DNA of 64,000 nucleotides from NCBI GenBank assembly GCA_003254885.1, contig QANT01004569.1, positions 1-64,000 of the forward strand, given 5' to 3'. The notes under the pieces were generated by a model, which had not been told where the DNA came from, searched no databases, and saw only the letters and a list, made by a program, of their open reading frames with translations. Source of the stretch: Purshia tridentata. Taxonomy: Eukaryota; Streptophyta; Magnoliopsida; Rosales; Rosaceae. This document shows positions 48,104 through 60,788 of this stretch, piece after piece. Within the stretch, counting starts at the first letter, position 1; the number at the start of each line of letters is the position of its first letter. Made by a program: the position numbers and the translations under genes.

Positions 48104-49128
48104 GATTATAATAAGTGTAAACTATTCTTAAGCCACAACTAATCTTCTCATTTAGTTTTAAGCCACTGTTTTTACTACTATTAGTTTCAGACCATTTTTT
48201 TGTTATTTGTTTATTTTAAAGCCATTATCTTTGTATTTTATGATTTATGAAATTGGGCACACATTACCTTCGTACAAGAGCATATGTGGATCATTATTGT
48301 TACATTTGTATTTAAATCAACGATGCTATATATCTCCATTATATATTTTAGTTAATCGTATAACCAAAATAATTTATTTAACGCAACATCTGAAATTCTA
48401 TTATTCTAAATGATGCAGACCACCAAACCCGAACGATTTTTCAACTATATATGTGATGGGATGGGCATGTATATATTATTGGTTCCTGCACTAATATATG
48501 ATATAATGCTTTTGTATGGAATAAATATATTTTTTTATTTATGAAACTTTAACATAAGCACCTGAATATTACGTAGCGAATTGCGTTACTTTTATTTTAT
48601 AAATGAAAATGAGAGAAATAATTGTGGCAAAGCAGGTGTGTTTGAGTTAATGCATGTATCGCTTAAAAAGAGGTGTTTGGTGGTGTATTATTTCGAAGTC
48701 TCATTTGATTATGCATAGGACTTGTCTGGTTTATGGGTGCAAAAATAAAAGTGTAACTCATACTATCATGATTTAAAGTGTAATTATTTCATTTCTAAAG
48801 TGTAATTCTTATTGAGTTAAGATTTAGTTTTGAATTTTTATTGAGTTACACTTTAGTTTAATTTTTTTGTTTTAACGTCATATGTCAAGAGTTACATTTT
48901 ATAATTTTGTAGAATTACACTTTACTTAATTTTTTTCTTAAGAATTTTTGTTTTTTGTTTTTATACTTTTATAGTTGAAATTTTTTTGTGCTTAAAAATG
49001 TATTTTGTGACTTATTAATAAAGAACTATATTTATTGTGGCTTAAAAATAAATAAATTTAAAGTTTGAGTTTATGACTAAAAAATATGAAAAATTGTGGC
49101 TTATTAATAAAGTACTCTTATAATAATT
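48104..49128. mobile_element. Non-autonomous TIR element, about 1.0 kb
   Basis: The left end gattataataagtg...ttaagccacaa pairs with the reverse complement of the right end aattattataagag...ataagccacaa at 27 of 35 positions. Inside, the hexamer-like motif aagccac recurs near both ends in mirrored orientation (48130, 48160 and on the other strand near 49027 and 49096). Such subterminal repeats are typical of hAT-like elements. No transposase ORF and no clear target duplication, so superfamily and exact ends are tentative. Confidence 0.55.
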
Positions 49129-49989
49129 GATGTAATAAATTAGATCTTATTTGTTACCTAATGCAATTCATTATTATGATCTAAAAATATGAACTTGGAA
49201 TTCGAAAATGAGTACACAATTGAGGTTGAATTGCTCAAAGCAGTGAAACCTAACTTGCTCCAAAACAGCTTAATATGTAGTAGTTGATTTAAGTGTTGGT
49301 TGAAGATTCACTTTTTTGCAACTGTTTTAGTTGTAATAGTTGATTTAAGGTACTTCAAGTTGGTAAAAGCTTCGGGTTGTAATGTTGTGTATGACTTGAT
49401 ATTCATAAAAGATGCCACTTCTTTAGTAAACATCAGACCTATTGTTTTCGTAGTAATTTTCAATTATTTTCGTATTTAATTAATCAATTGGGACCACTTA
49501 AGATTCTGTTAAAACTACGCTATCAATTGCCACAATCGTGCATATGAATGCGACGCGCAAATAAGTCTACATGTTCTCTTGTTCATCAAGTTGGGCCCCT
49601 TCATTTGGGAAACAAATTGTTTTTTTTTTTTTAATTCAACAAATTAAACTTGTTAAACAACTTGATTACTTGACACCAACTCTAATTTATTTAGTAACTA
49701 AATCATATTTAAGTCGTTTTTTTTTTTTTTTTTTTNTTTTTTTTTTTTTTCCATTGAGTCGTTTATGTACACATATTAAGTCTTGTGATTTACTAGTAAG
49801 GAGAAGTGTGACACACATGTACTGTAAGAAGCTTTCAAAGCTCGGGCACAAATTGAATGGAACGCACCAGGTTTTATTCAATTGCAGTAGAGGTTCCATA
49901 TGGTTTATGAAAATTAAACTTAAACAAGGCCAGAGCATCATACAATGATTCAAGCTATAAACAGAAGGGGCTGAACAAGTTGACACAGA
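49129..49989. other. Intergenic DNA with an ambiguous base in a T-tract
   Basis: The T-tract at about 49717-49750 contains the only N of the window (49736), which suggests uncertain homopolymer length. The galactokinase 3' UTR lies near 49850-49989. ORFs crossing the tract are artefacts. Confidence 0.6.
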
Positions 49990-52900
49990 CTAGAATTTGA
50001 AAATAGCAGCACCGCTCGACGGCTTGGAAGCAAAAACATATAAGCCGAGGTCGTTATTGTTTATGATACCTCTGTCAATCCTTGACTGGTAGAAGCGTTC
50101 CTGATACAGATAAGGAACCACAAGGATTATATATGTATTCAATAACTCAATTATATCAACAATGGAAGAAGGTACTCTTAAGGATGTTAGAAGACTAACC
50201 TTTAAATTGAGGATAAACTGTGGCACAATGCTATCTTTTACCAAAGCAACTGCACAGCCACCCCATCCAGCTCCTGTAAGCCTTGCCCCAAGAGCACCAT
50301 TATCCCGACAAATATTTACGAGTTCTTCCAACTCCGGACAGCTAGTTACGTGAAAAGAAAGACGGTTAAGTATAAGACCATAGCTTACTACTAACGTTAA
50401 TGCACGTATTTAGAAAAGTAGATCATATGTGTTCAAAGACTCTCAAATACATGTATAAGTACTTGGCCAACTCAAATAAAGTTTTAAACAGGATCAAGCT
50501 AGCCTTACAAGGTTGACTCATTTGCTTTTAAGAGCTCTTCGGTAAGGTTTCAGTTTCTAGAAATATTCTCCCACACACAATCATAATCATTTATATCTAC
50601 AAGACTAGTTCTTCATGAAATAAATATTTGTACCTGCACTCATATAGAACACTGCAGCTATAGTGGCTCTCATTCATAAGATCACCAAGCTTCTTTAGCT
50701 TATCCTCGTCACTGCAAAAACACTTCCAGCATTAGAATAAAACCTATATAACTCATATCAAGCAGTATAACAAACCAATGGCTCTTGTAGTAGAAGTGGT
50801 ATCCCTCTCTGTCTAATAAGGGGGGGAGGTCTTGAGTTCAACCCCTGAGAGGAGTAGAACTTAAAAGGGGGAATCTTACACCCTACAAATTAACATTTCA
50901 TCAATCAATATGCACACCTTAAGTCTGATGATACAGTGTCCTTGAAAGCATGTACCCGCTTGGCTTCCGAGTACACATGGGAGGCTCTCTGGTAAACAAT
51001 AGTTTGTCAACATTAAAAAATATTTTCAAATTGAAAGAAAAGGATCAACAGATTAATGATGACTGGATATAGAAGACAAAAAAATAAATACCTGATATAA
51101 CTTAAAAAATTTTGCAGCATTCAGGACATCCAAAGAAGATGGAGAATTTTCAAAGACAGATGTTAGACTTTCTTCAATGATTGTCTCTATTTCGTCAGCA
51201 GTATAAGGTTCTTCTTTCAAATACTCCTGTCGCAAAAACAAAAAATTCTATGAAAAAGATATAGATAGGAGAGAGATTATTATGAACCAAAATGACAAAA
51301 TACATAAATCACATGTATCAACCACTAGTTGACAATAAAAATGGTGACAGAAAATACCTTTACAGCCAGGTTAGGATCTGAAGACCCATGAGTACTAGCA
51401 AATGACACGCACAGCCCTTCAACATCAGAAAGAGTTTTGGCTTCTGAAATTGCCTCTTGTGGCTTCATTCCCAACTTTATACCAAGCAGAATCTAAAAAA
51501 AAGAAGCAAAGACCACACTGTGACTAGAGAATTGCAGATAAAAAGTAGTGAACCCTTCTTGGAAGCTGCAAGCCCTCACCCACCAACCCCAGTATTGGAA
51601 GCTCCCCAAATGGGTTTAAGATTTGAAAATAATCTTTGGGCAAGAGCCTGGAAATATATGTAAACACATGTAAAATATATCATACAACAGAAGACGTCAA
51701 ACTTACAGCAGCCAATCGACATTCAACAACTCTGTTATTGTAATTTGTAGCAGCAGTTACTGCTTTCTGAGAGTCTGCCAAGGAATGGGCTACCACAAAA
51801 GTTCCACCAGCTGGAAGTTGCACATCAGTCGCTCGAATAGGGTTGAAATCGATCAGTTCTGCAAACCCAGTCTTGGCCATAACAGAGATTGCCTGCAAAT
51901 TGAATCAAGATCAGGACACATAGATAGTTGAAGGATATCAGATTGAAATTCATAGGGAATAAAGCAAATTATTTATGACCTGATCCATTCCACCAGATTG
52001 TGTACCAATGTGTCGCTCACAATCACATGTAAGTTGGGCGATTTCTTTCTGTTCAAATGAAAGAATGTCAGCATTTGAAAGACGTGATTCTAAACCCAGG
52101 AGGTCCCCTGAAGATTACCCAGAAACTTATCTATAAAATCTGTAGACTATCGGCAGGCAGATAGTATATACCTTAGGAAAATTCACACCAAAAGCAGCCA
52201 TTATAGCAATTGTAGAAGCACAAACTAATGCTGCAGAGCTTGATAGTCCAGACCCTATAAAAAACAAATAAATCAACAAGTAATGTCTCAGATTTTAAAA
52301 ACAATCTAATTAACCTTAAAGTTGACAACATAGAGATTGTTGTTTTATCTTAAATTGATAGAAACTACACCTGTAGGAACAGTTCCATCGACAATAACAT
52401 CAAGTCCAATGGGTTCACCAACATTTACTCCTTTGGATTTGGCGTATTCATGATAACCTTTGTACCTGAAGAACACAAACCATCAATTACTTCCGAGCAC
52501 TCAAAATTGATAGTTTTAACTATTTAAAAGTTGAACACTTTAAAAACTAGGGGTTCCATTAATTTTAGCTTACAATTCAAAACAAGCATTAGATCATGCA
52601 AAACAGCTCATCAAGGTGAATCACATTAATATTACAACACTAAAGCATACCAACAACCCCTTTTCATCATCTCTATTATGCAAACTGCTTCATTAAATTA
52701 CAAAAAACAAAGAATCCATCATGAGGTTTCTATGACTCACCCACAAATGAAATAATGGCCCCATTTGTGATTCTTCAAGTCAATTTCCTGCACCCAAAAA
52801 GAGAAATACAGAGTCAGGAACTTCAACATCATCAAGTGGACAAACATTGTAATTGCTTCAACTGACAAACTGAAACTTGTATGGACCTGGTTGGGGTCGA

Positions 52901-53145
52901 CGGAATAAGTACACATCTGGTACTTATCGTTGACGTTGGCAATTCTGAGAAGCTTTTTGTCGTCGTCGCGCCTTCGAATGGCGACGATGGTGTCCTGGCG
53001 TATTGCCATCGGCAACACCGAGTAGCCCTCATAGTCTATGTGCTCTCCGATCAAGTTCACTCTCCCTGCCAGCCGTCGGATCACAAATCAGTCAAATCAG
53101 TCAAACGCAACCAAACATATATATAGATGTGTGTGTGTGTATATG

Positions 53146-53183
<38 letters not shown>

Positions 53184-53355
53184 GAGGACCTGGAGAGCGA
53201 GCAGCGACGTGAGGGGGGTGACCGAAGACCTCTTGAAACTTGGACTTCAATCGGTCGAATCGGAGCTGAGCTTCTTCGAAAGAGTCGCCGTAGACGGAGT
53301 CTAGGCTCGGGTAAATTGGGATCGGAAGCTCCTCGTGTTTGACCACTTGACCCAT
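49990..53355 (-). CDS. GALK: Galactokinase, 498 aa
   Basis: Thirteen exons on the minus strand: 53355-53190, 53065-52887, 52787-52741, 52465-52371, 52254-52172, 52048-51980, 51892-51707, 51492-51358, 51226-51092, 50988-50918, 50711-50634, 50341-50200 and 50100-49990. All phases close to 498 residues, against about 496 for Arabidopsis GAL1. All three GHMP-kinase signatures are present: [19 protein letters not shown] (galactokinase signature, residues about 56-74), [11 protein letters not shown] (ATP loop) and [32 protein letters not shown] carries the family's active-site Asp/Gln region. It phosphorylates galactose at C1 using ATP in the cytosol, feeding galactose released from walls and galactolipids back into UDP-sugars. 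Looks fully intact. Confidence 0.96.
53129..53187. repeat. (GT)n and (GA)n microsatellites in galactokinase intron 1
   Basis: A GT run at about 53129-53140 and a GA run at about 53149-53187 fill much of the short first intron (53066-53189). The GA run ends directly at the donor of exon 1. Confidence 0.9.
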
Positions 53356-54995
53356 AATTCAAAACACGTACTCAAACAGTGAAACTCAAAGCTTGAAGTG
53401 AAACTGAAACACTGAAAGACAGAAACTTTTGTTTTGGATGAGGAGGAGGAGGAGGAGGAGGACGATTGTTTTAGTTTCGGGTGGATAATATAATAAAATA
53501 TAGGAGGCTTTGGGCCTTAAAATTCGGAGTTTGTGCCAATTATAGATTTTCCGGTTTTGAAATGGATTAAGATGACGAGAGCCTCGATGGGAATCAGGAC
53601 ACCGCTAATGCTAATAGGATAATCATCAAAATCAACTCAGATAGGAATCCTACTTTTTTTTTACTATACTTAACTTTTTATCCTTTTATCTTAAACAGAT
53701 TACACGGTTACACCAAACTATCGTTGCGTGGGAAATTGGGGGTTTAAATTTTCTCTCATTATTTTATTTATGAAATTTGGGAATCTAAATATAAACACAC
53801 CATAATGTGGTTTTAATTTGTGAGAAAAACAACTAAAACTGAAATTAAAATGATTATGTAGGTCTGATTTGGTGTTCAAATTGGATAAGTACTAGATTGA
53901 CGGTATATTAAACGAATAATAGAAACTAACTAATAAATTTTGCCCACAAAGAAAATGGATTAGTCGTAATTCTCTATCTTATGGAGATTAATATGGATAA
54001 CTTTACCTAATAACTAATCCATTTTCAATCATCAATTTAGACAAAAATTAAAACTTAAACCTCTATTTATTCTTTTAATATAAGAGTCATAATCATAATC
54101 CTCCGTTTTGAACAAATTTTTTATTAACTTCTAAAGATCGTCTTTAAAAATTTCAGTTATGTTGGAATATTGGATGAGCTCCTTTTCACGGGGATTGAAT
54201 GAGCTTATGGGGTTTGCAACTATTAATTGCACTATATTGCATTTATTACATTAATTATATGAATCCAATATTTATTGGCAACCAAGCTAACATTAATTGG
54301 CCAGCACGATTAAAAACTTTTCCTCAATTAAATACTAATAAACTTTTATTTACTGAGTTAACTATCCTTAGTTAACCATGTGATCTAAGAATAGTTAACT
54401 CAATAATAGAGAGCGGTCTAGGAGTTGCTATGGAAGAATAAATTCCTTCAAATTATTTTCACAAGAATCCATTGGAAGAGCCTTTTTAGACGCACTTTGG
54501 CTTTCATGATATAGTCCAGAATACACATTCGATGGTAATAATGACAACCTCACACGACTACACCACTAGCGATTGTCAATTTCTGTTTCTGTTTTTGCCA
54601 CGTCAGCTACCAATGGGTATCAAAATCTGTTCACATATGATATATAATCTGCAACAGCACTAAGGAGTAAGGACTAAGCAACACCCTAATTTCATTTCCA
54701 CCCGCCAAAAGAGTGAAAGAGAAATGACAGGAATTCGAAAACAAACAAACGACAAATAGTTATACAATTGGCCATCATCTCTCTAACCTCTTTGTAAGTG
54801 CACAAACTGATCATCATCATTAACAATAGCAAAAGGTGCATTTCAAAACATATGCACACATGTCCACCCAATTCGTATCAGATTCAACCACCTCAAGTGA
54901 TATCATCCGATCCATCCCCTAGTAACTAGTTAGTGTTAATACTTACAAAGTCTTGTTCCCAAAAAACAAAAACATCTGCCAGTAAAGAAGCATCA
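53356..54995. other. Intergenic DNA between galactokinase and GPN1
   Basis: 53356-53500 is the galactokinase leader and promoter, with a GGA repeat near 53440-53460. The rest is AT-rich without a supported gene, except for the hairpin at 54354-54402. Confidence 0.45.
54354..54402. repeat. 18-bp inverted repeat, 13-base loop
   Basis: Arms tgagttaactatccttag (54354-54371) and ctaagaatagttaactca (54385-54402) pair at 17 of 18 positions around a 13-base loop. There is no neighbouring ORF. Confidence 0.75.
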
Positions 54996-57946
54996 CTAAA
55001 AGGTGAACCTGCCAACCTCTTCGTCTTCGTCTTCATCTTCATCCTCATCTATAGCATCCTCATCTTCACTAAACATCTCATCTTCCTCATCCTCATCCAT
55101 CAAGGCTTTACTCCTCTCTTCTTTGTCCTTCAAACCAGTGCTCAAGACCACAGTTCCTCCCCCAGATTTCTCCATATCCTTCCTCAACTTCTCCATGTTC
55201 TCCCTCCTATGTTCCTCCTCTAAACGTTGCTTCTCTGCCCGTCTCTTGTCCAGATCAGCCCTGCACAAAAAAAACAAGAGGTGACAAAATTATGAAAACT
55301 AGATGATTAAACTAATAGTCATGATATATAGCATAAACATCCCCATTCAGGGGCACCGTAGTATAAAGTGTATAAGGTTGTCAAGTTCAGGCCATACTTA
55401 TAGCTGTCCATGTACTCCTCAGCACTTGCTTCAATGGCCTTAAAGAAGTCCTCCATTCCAGCGCCAGAAATTGCAGACACTCCAACAGACCGCAAGTTCT
55501 TATAGAATTCATCCAACACAAGGGAGAGGCTCTGAGTTAAAGTTGAAGTATGTGAATGATCTGTACTCACTGCTGCTTGAAATGCCTCAAAATCCTCCAT
55601 CCACTGCAAGCACACCAGTTTTCAAGACAATGATATAACAGAGTTAAAGAATACATATTACACATTTGAGTTGGCAATAAAAATGGAGAAAATTTTAGAA
55701 ATCCAAGAGAATAGAGGAGAAACAGCTGCATCCTAAGCGCACAGCATTAACTTAGATTAATCACTATAAAATGACTACGAAGAAGAAATCAAATATTCCA
55801 AGATCACTTAATTCACAAAGTACATTGAACAAACAATGCTTGCATGTAGATATGAATTATTTCAGCAAATAACTAAAGTTTGGATGTAAAAGGAATTAAG
55901 AACGCTATTTCAACTTTGAACCACGGCAATGTTAAAATTAAAATCAGGCTATTTGCAATAGAATTCTCGACAACAGAATCAGTTCAACATAACTATCCCA
56001 CAAGGAAAATATAACATAATCACCTAGATTGTCATATCTTCTGCTCACTGTTACTATTACTACCAGAAGTTGGCATGACAGACTGCCTGCTCCCTACAGA
56101 CATTGTTACCCCATTCTCTATATAATTTGACAATTTAAAAATTGGAATGGAATAATGATTTCAATGAAGCATCAACATGTTATGCGACCCAGTTGAAGAT
56201 TTGTTAAGTTCACGACCACTTGAATAACTATAAACCACCTCAGTTTGAGACTGACTCTGCCAATGACCATATATTTCTGGTCAGCTAAAAAGGATAGATA
56301 TTAAAGAAATCCAAATCATAATGCGTGTCTCACTAAACTTCACTAAACTATGTATGTATTCATGTATGTTTGTATGTTCTGTGTTGCATGCATAGAGTTG
56401 CATAACCTAATATAAAGCATACCTCCAAAGCAAATTGATGTTTAGCCACGTCAACCTTGTTGAATGCCAACACAAGAGGCAACCTTGTCTTGTAGAGGAT
56501 ACTACAAGCATAAAGCATGTTGCTCATAAAAGTAACCGGGCTAGCTGAACGAGGTGTATCTACTACATAAGCAATTACAGTAGGAAATGTTGAAGCAAAT
56601 GCTTCTGTGATGATAGCACCAGAAGCAGACCAAGTGAATATCTCAATCTGACCAGGAGTATCCACAAGGACATAATCAAGCTGATCTGCTCGCCTCTCGA
56701 TAACTGAAATAACCTGAAATTGGAGATTATGATGATAATTTCATTTTGAGTAAAGGAGGGAAATATAGAAGGAGAGGACACAAAGCAGTAGCTAGAAGAA
56801 TCACATTTAAAGCACAACATTTTCCTTTTTCAAAAAACAAACTGAACCAGCACCATGCCCATTGCCCAAGATTGCCATGCATGTGCAAACAAATTGAACG
56901 GATAGAACTAGTACTAAGCCCTACAATCAACACATAATGCAAAGAAATTGAATGACATTACCAAAAGTTCTATGAATTTCATACACAAATTTTCTGCTTA
57001 CTAATAAAGATGAGCTAGAATGGTAAAAAATGGTTCCATGTCTCATCCACAGAGAATTGCATATTTACAGAATGAAATGCTTAATTTAAGGCAAAGATCT
57101 CACAGGCAAGTTTTTACCTCATCAAATTTGGTCGCAAACAAGTTGAGTGAGGTCAAAATTCCCCCATTTGGTCCAAGGTTGAACTGTTTCATCACCTCCT
57201 TGTACCGAACAGTATCCCTTATGTCAATGTTTGCACCGAACGGGAGAGTCATCACAGCAGGGTCGAGGTTCATTACATACCCACGAATATTGGTTTCATG
57301 TGTGTGGGAAACCAACCGATGAAGAAATGTTGTTTTGCCACTCCCTAAGCAACCCCATAAAAAATTTCAATCTTTCAACTTAAAACAGTCACACAATAAC
57401 ATAATTCCTCACAAAAACAACCATATTGCTGTGATGCATAGAAAAAATCTGATTAAATTTGACGAAATTACCTGCCATTCCCACAACAATGATAATAACT
57501 GGTTTTTTCTTGAAGGTGGTCAAAGACCCTGCCTGCCCTGACGATGATTCATCAACACGTAGTTTATCCATTGAGCCAATAAGCTCCTCATTTTCTTTCC
57601 CCTTATTATTCATAGCAAAATCAAACACGCCAGCTTAATCACACACATTCATGGGGGAAAAAAAGAAGAAAAATTAAGACTATTCAATTTTGTGCTTAAA
57701 TAAGTTGGGAAAATGATATAATACCCCAACAAAAAAAATTTCTTTACTTATAGGTTTTCGAACAAATTGAGACCTTAACAAACAACCCTGATGCATGGTA
57801 CACATATACGTCTGTGTGTACATGTATAAGAGAAAGTCAGTGAGTACCTTAAGGCTGGAGGAGTCTTCAGCATCCATTGGTACCGGTATACCGCCTTGTT
57901 CCGATGATTTGATATTCATTTTCTGGAAATCAGAATCAATGTCCAT
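54996..57946 (-). CDS. GPN1: GPN-loop GTPase 1 (QQT2-like), 405 aa
   Basis: Six exons on the minus strand: 57946-57848, 57601-57472, 57344-57118, 56713-56423, 55603-55398 and 55260-54996. They close to 405 residues. The P-loop is split across an intron (GMAG|SGKTTF). The family-defining Gly-Pro-Asn loop is in [35 protein letters not shown] is the G3 region and [11 protein letters not shown] the G4 region. After a coiled stretch ([20 protein letters not shown]) the C terminus is acidic ([14 protein letters not shown]), as in GPN1 orthologues. GPN1 acts with GPN3 in assembly and nuclear import of RNA polymerase II. The Arabidopsis counterpart QQT2 (At4g21800) is needed for early embryo divisions. 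The N-terminal 70 residues before the P-loop are plant-specific in style. Confidence 0.95.
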
Positions 57947-58440
57947 TTTTGGGGCGAAATTACAAGATTAAACTGCTGCAACACAAGGCATGCAGAACCC
58001 AGCTCATATTTAATGAAATAAGTCCACAAAATTCAAGTAAAGCAAGTCCACAACTCCAGAAAATGCAAACGAAACAAAGAGGTACAATACAGCAATAATA
58101 AGCAATATTCAACCATTTAAGAGCGAAAGAGACGAGGGGAGTTGGCTACCTGATCGCCGACGCGTGAATGAAACTCGCTGCGTCGGCGCGTCGCCCTAGT
58201 CGCTAGGGCTGTGCCGGGTTTTGGGAGAAGCGGTGGGCTGAGTGGCGAAGAGAATAGAGCGAGACGACTGTGGAAGGCGGGCGGTGAGAGACGACGAGTG
58301 TGATTATGTGAGCCGAAATAGAGGGAAAATAGAAAAATAGAGAAAAAATGTAAAGAGGTTCCCAGCGGGTGATACCGTGATGGGCCTGATGGCCCATTGG
58401 GTCATTAACTCGTCATTAGAGGTGTCAAAGGTTGGATTGG
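57947..58440. other. Promoter and leader of GPN1
   Basis: Contains a GC-rich block at about 58130-58270, probably around the transcription start of GPN1 on the minus strand. Confidence 0.45.
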
Positions 58441-58807
58441 GCTGAACACAGCACGACACAGTACAATTAAAATAAATATGAGTAAATAGGTCGAGCTGGA
58501 TTAAAATTTTTAGTCCATCAATCGCGGCATGGCATAAACACGGCACGAACACGATTATTTATAATGGTTTGAAAAATGCAAGGGGTGTGAATCAATTTTC
58601 GATTATTTATTGACTACAAACAAAAGTGCTATTCTTATGTGACCATATTTATTTTTTCATGACTTTTAATGTTAACAGATAAAATTGCATGGCTCTACAT
58701 TGTGTTAGTTTATTAGTAGGCAAAACATATAAACTAATTAAAGCAATTTATTGATTGATTTAGTGACCAAAAGAACAGCAAGCTAGCTAGCAATAATATT
58801 ATATATA

Positions 58808-59340
58808 TCAAAGCAGTATCCTAGCAATTGCTGCACCCACAGCCGCAACACCATGAGCAAGCTTGTTCAATTTCGTCATAGGAGACCTGCCTGCAGAAAA
58901 CCCACGTTCACAATCCTCGGCCTCTTTGGCAGACCCACTCATGCCTTGCTCTGCAAACTTAGGGTTACCTTTACTAAAAGCTTCCTTGGCTTCCGGGACC
59001 AAAGCTTGCACAACAAGATTGTAATACTCGGCACATGAGATCAATGCCTTTTCAGCTGGGCTTTGCTTAAGCAGCTCCTTGATCTTTCTCAGAGCTTGGG
59101 TTGCCTTGGCCTCCACCACGTCCACCATTATGAGGCCTAGGCCCGCCACATCTGCGCTGGAGCTCCGAGGGTCTGCTTTCAGAGACGAGACGCAGAGGTC
59201 GGGTTTTGGTGTTTTCTTGCATGTTTGGTGTGGATGAGGTTGGCGTCCAACACTGGGAACACATTAACCCTGCATTGGATTAGTGGGAAAAAGAGGAGTG
59301 GAATGAGAAATATGAGAGGTACACAGATTGAGTTCTTCAT
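58808..59340 (-). pseudogene. Frameshifted C/VIF invertase-inhibitor gene
   Basis: The start (59340) and signal peptide (MKNSICVPLIFLIPLLFF) are intact, and so is the 3' two thirds: KADPRSSSADVAGLG, SCAEYYNLVVQALVPEAKEA, FSKGNPKFAEQGMSGSAKEA, ending AAIARILL. Between them the frame changes: 11 bases (59222-59232) stand where the intact gene at 38836 has 9, just before the first conserved Cys codon. The upstream frame then ends at a stop a few codons after TSASRL. It is nearest to the 38.8 kb gene but on the opposite strand, 20 kb away. With a single break and otherwise good conservation, it is a young pseudogene or carries a sequencing error. Confidence 0.8.
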
Positions 59341-59979
59341 CTTGATTAATTTGTAGGGCAAAAGGGTTTTGTGTAAGAGATGATAATGCTTCACAATGCT
59401 TAGTGTGAATTCCTTTTATACAGGGAATTTGCAATTTGGATAGATATACTGCAATTCTGTATATGAGTTGACTCGTTTTATATATAATTTATAATGGATA
59501 ATCTCGGGGTTAATTTGTTTGAATTATTTTGAGATTTTTAGGGGTTAGTTTAATTTTTTGTATAGTCAAATTTAGCATGATTTATGGAGCTAGTTAAGTA
59601 AAATTCTATAGGAATACAATAAATACGTTGATATGTAGGCTTGTGGATAAGAAAGACATGTGTCAAAGACCTATTTAATGATCTAGACAACATATTTTAG
59701 TAGGCTTCTTTTTTATAAGCAAAACCAAGTACCAAAAAAATCATCCACAATATAACACTCTTTTGTAGGAGATGCAAACATGTTCACAATCAAAGTCACA
59801 CATGGGGGTATAATGGCATTGGCAGCAACTATATATATATAGATGGGGAAGTGGACTTCTAGCTTCGACTATAATATTGTGACAAAGACAAAATGTCCTT
59901 ACTTGCTATTAATAGAATGGTACACTTGAGGTATGATGAGAAGCAAATAATTAATTAGTATAATATGTAGCATGGTGGG
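59341..59979. other. Intergenic DNA
   Basis: Promoter side of the inhibitor copy. AT-rich, no gene supported. Confidence 0.4.
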
Positions 59980-60776
59980 GAAGCACTGGCTATGCTCAAG
60001 AGCGATGAAGATGTGACGAATATGTGTGCACGTGCCCTAATTGATAAGAACTTAGATGAGGTAGAGCTTTACTTAGAGCACATCTTAGAGGTTCCGGAGG
60101 ATGAACCAAACCAGCCCCTTAGCTATAGCTACCGCTAGTGGAGGAATTCATGCCAATGCATGTAGATGTGCATTCAAATGAAGATGTTGAGGAATGGTCT
60201 AACAGAGGAAAGAGGACATATAATACTATATTTCGAGGTATAATCACCAATACTAGCTAGGATTGAGCAGCCAGCTACTGATGAAGAAAACGATGAGGAT
60301 GAAGAAGAAGAGGTTGTGTGTGACTACATAATGGATAATGACTTTGAGGCTAAGTGGACCTTTCAGTAGAATGGGCAGGTTCATCAGCTCAACCAAGATG
60401 GGGTGAATCAAAATGTACTAGTTAGAAAGGAAATTCCTGTTATTTAGTTTGAGGATGAAGAAATTGACATGTGCTCTGATGTAGAACTAAGGAGTGTGCA
60501 TGACAGTGATGATGATGAAGAAGAAGGTCATAACAATTACCCACATTTCAACACTGATACAAACATGAAAACCCCCCAATTCAAGATAGGAATGACATTT
60601 AGTGATTGCATTGTGTTCAAACAAGTTGTACAGTAGTATGCTATTATTAAGGGGAAGAACATATTTTTTGGCAGGAGGGTATTTGTTCTCGGGAAATGTA
60701 TGTATTAGCAAGGAACTCCATTGACAACACCTTGCAGATTAAGAAACATAATCATTTTTTGAGGCCATTCAAAAGG
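59980..60776 (+). mobile_element. Relic of Mutator-like (MULE) transposase, N-terminal part
   Basis: Conceptual + strand pieces match the plant MuDR-type transposase layout. The N-terminal region reads ALAMLKSDEDVTNMCARALI and DEVELYLEHILEVPEDEP; then comes an acidic linker (60280-60530). The zinc/DNA-binding start of the MuDR domain is PQFKIGMTFSDCIVFKQVV (60577 on), followed after a stop by YAIIKGKNIFF. Near the end NSIDNTLQIKKHNH fits the 'TFQIKT...H' stretch. Several in-frame stops (for example near 60130, 60369 and 60635) and small frame changes show it is dead. The catalytic core and terminal repeats are not visible. It ends just before the FCA promoter. Confidence 0.7.
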
Positions 60777-60778
60777 AA

Positions 60779-60788
60779 TATATAAAAG
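60779..60788 (+). promoter_or_regulatory. Candidate FCA TATA box
   Basis: tatataaaag, about 320 bp upstream of the proposed CUG start and directly after the transposase relic. From here to 61110 the DNA contains no ATG. Confidence 0.45.

Noticed and set aside
49571-49986. ORFs crossing the T-tract on both strands
   Set aside because: Poly-Phe and poly-Lys from a homopolymer that contains an N.
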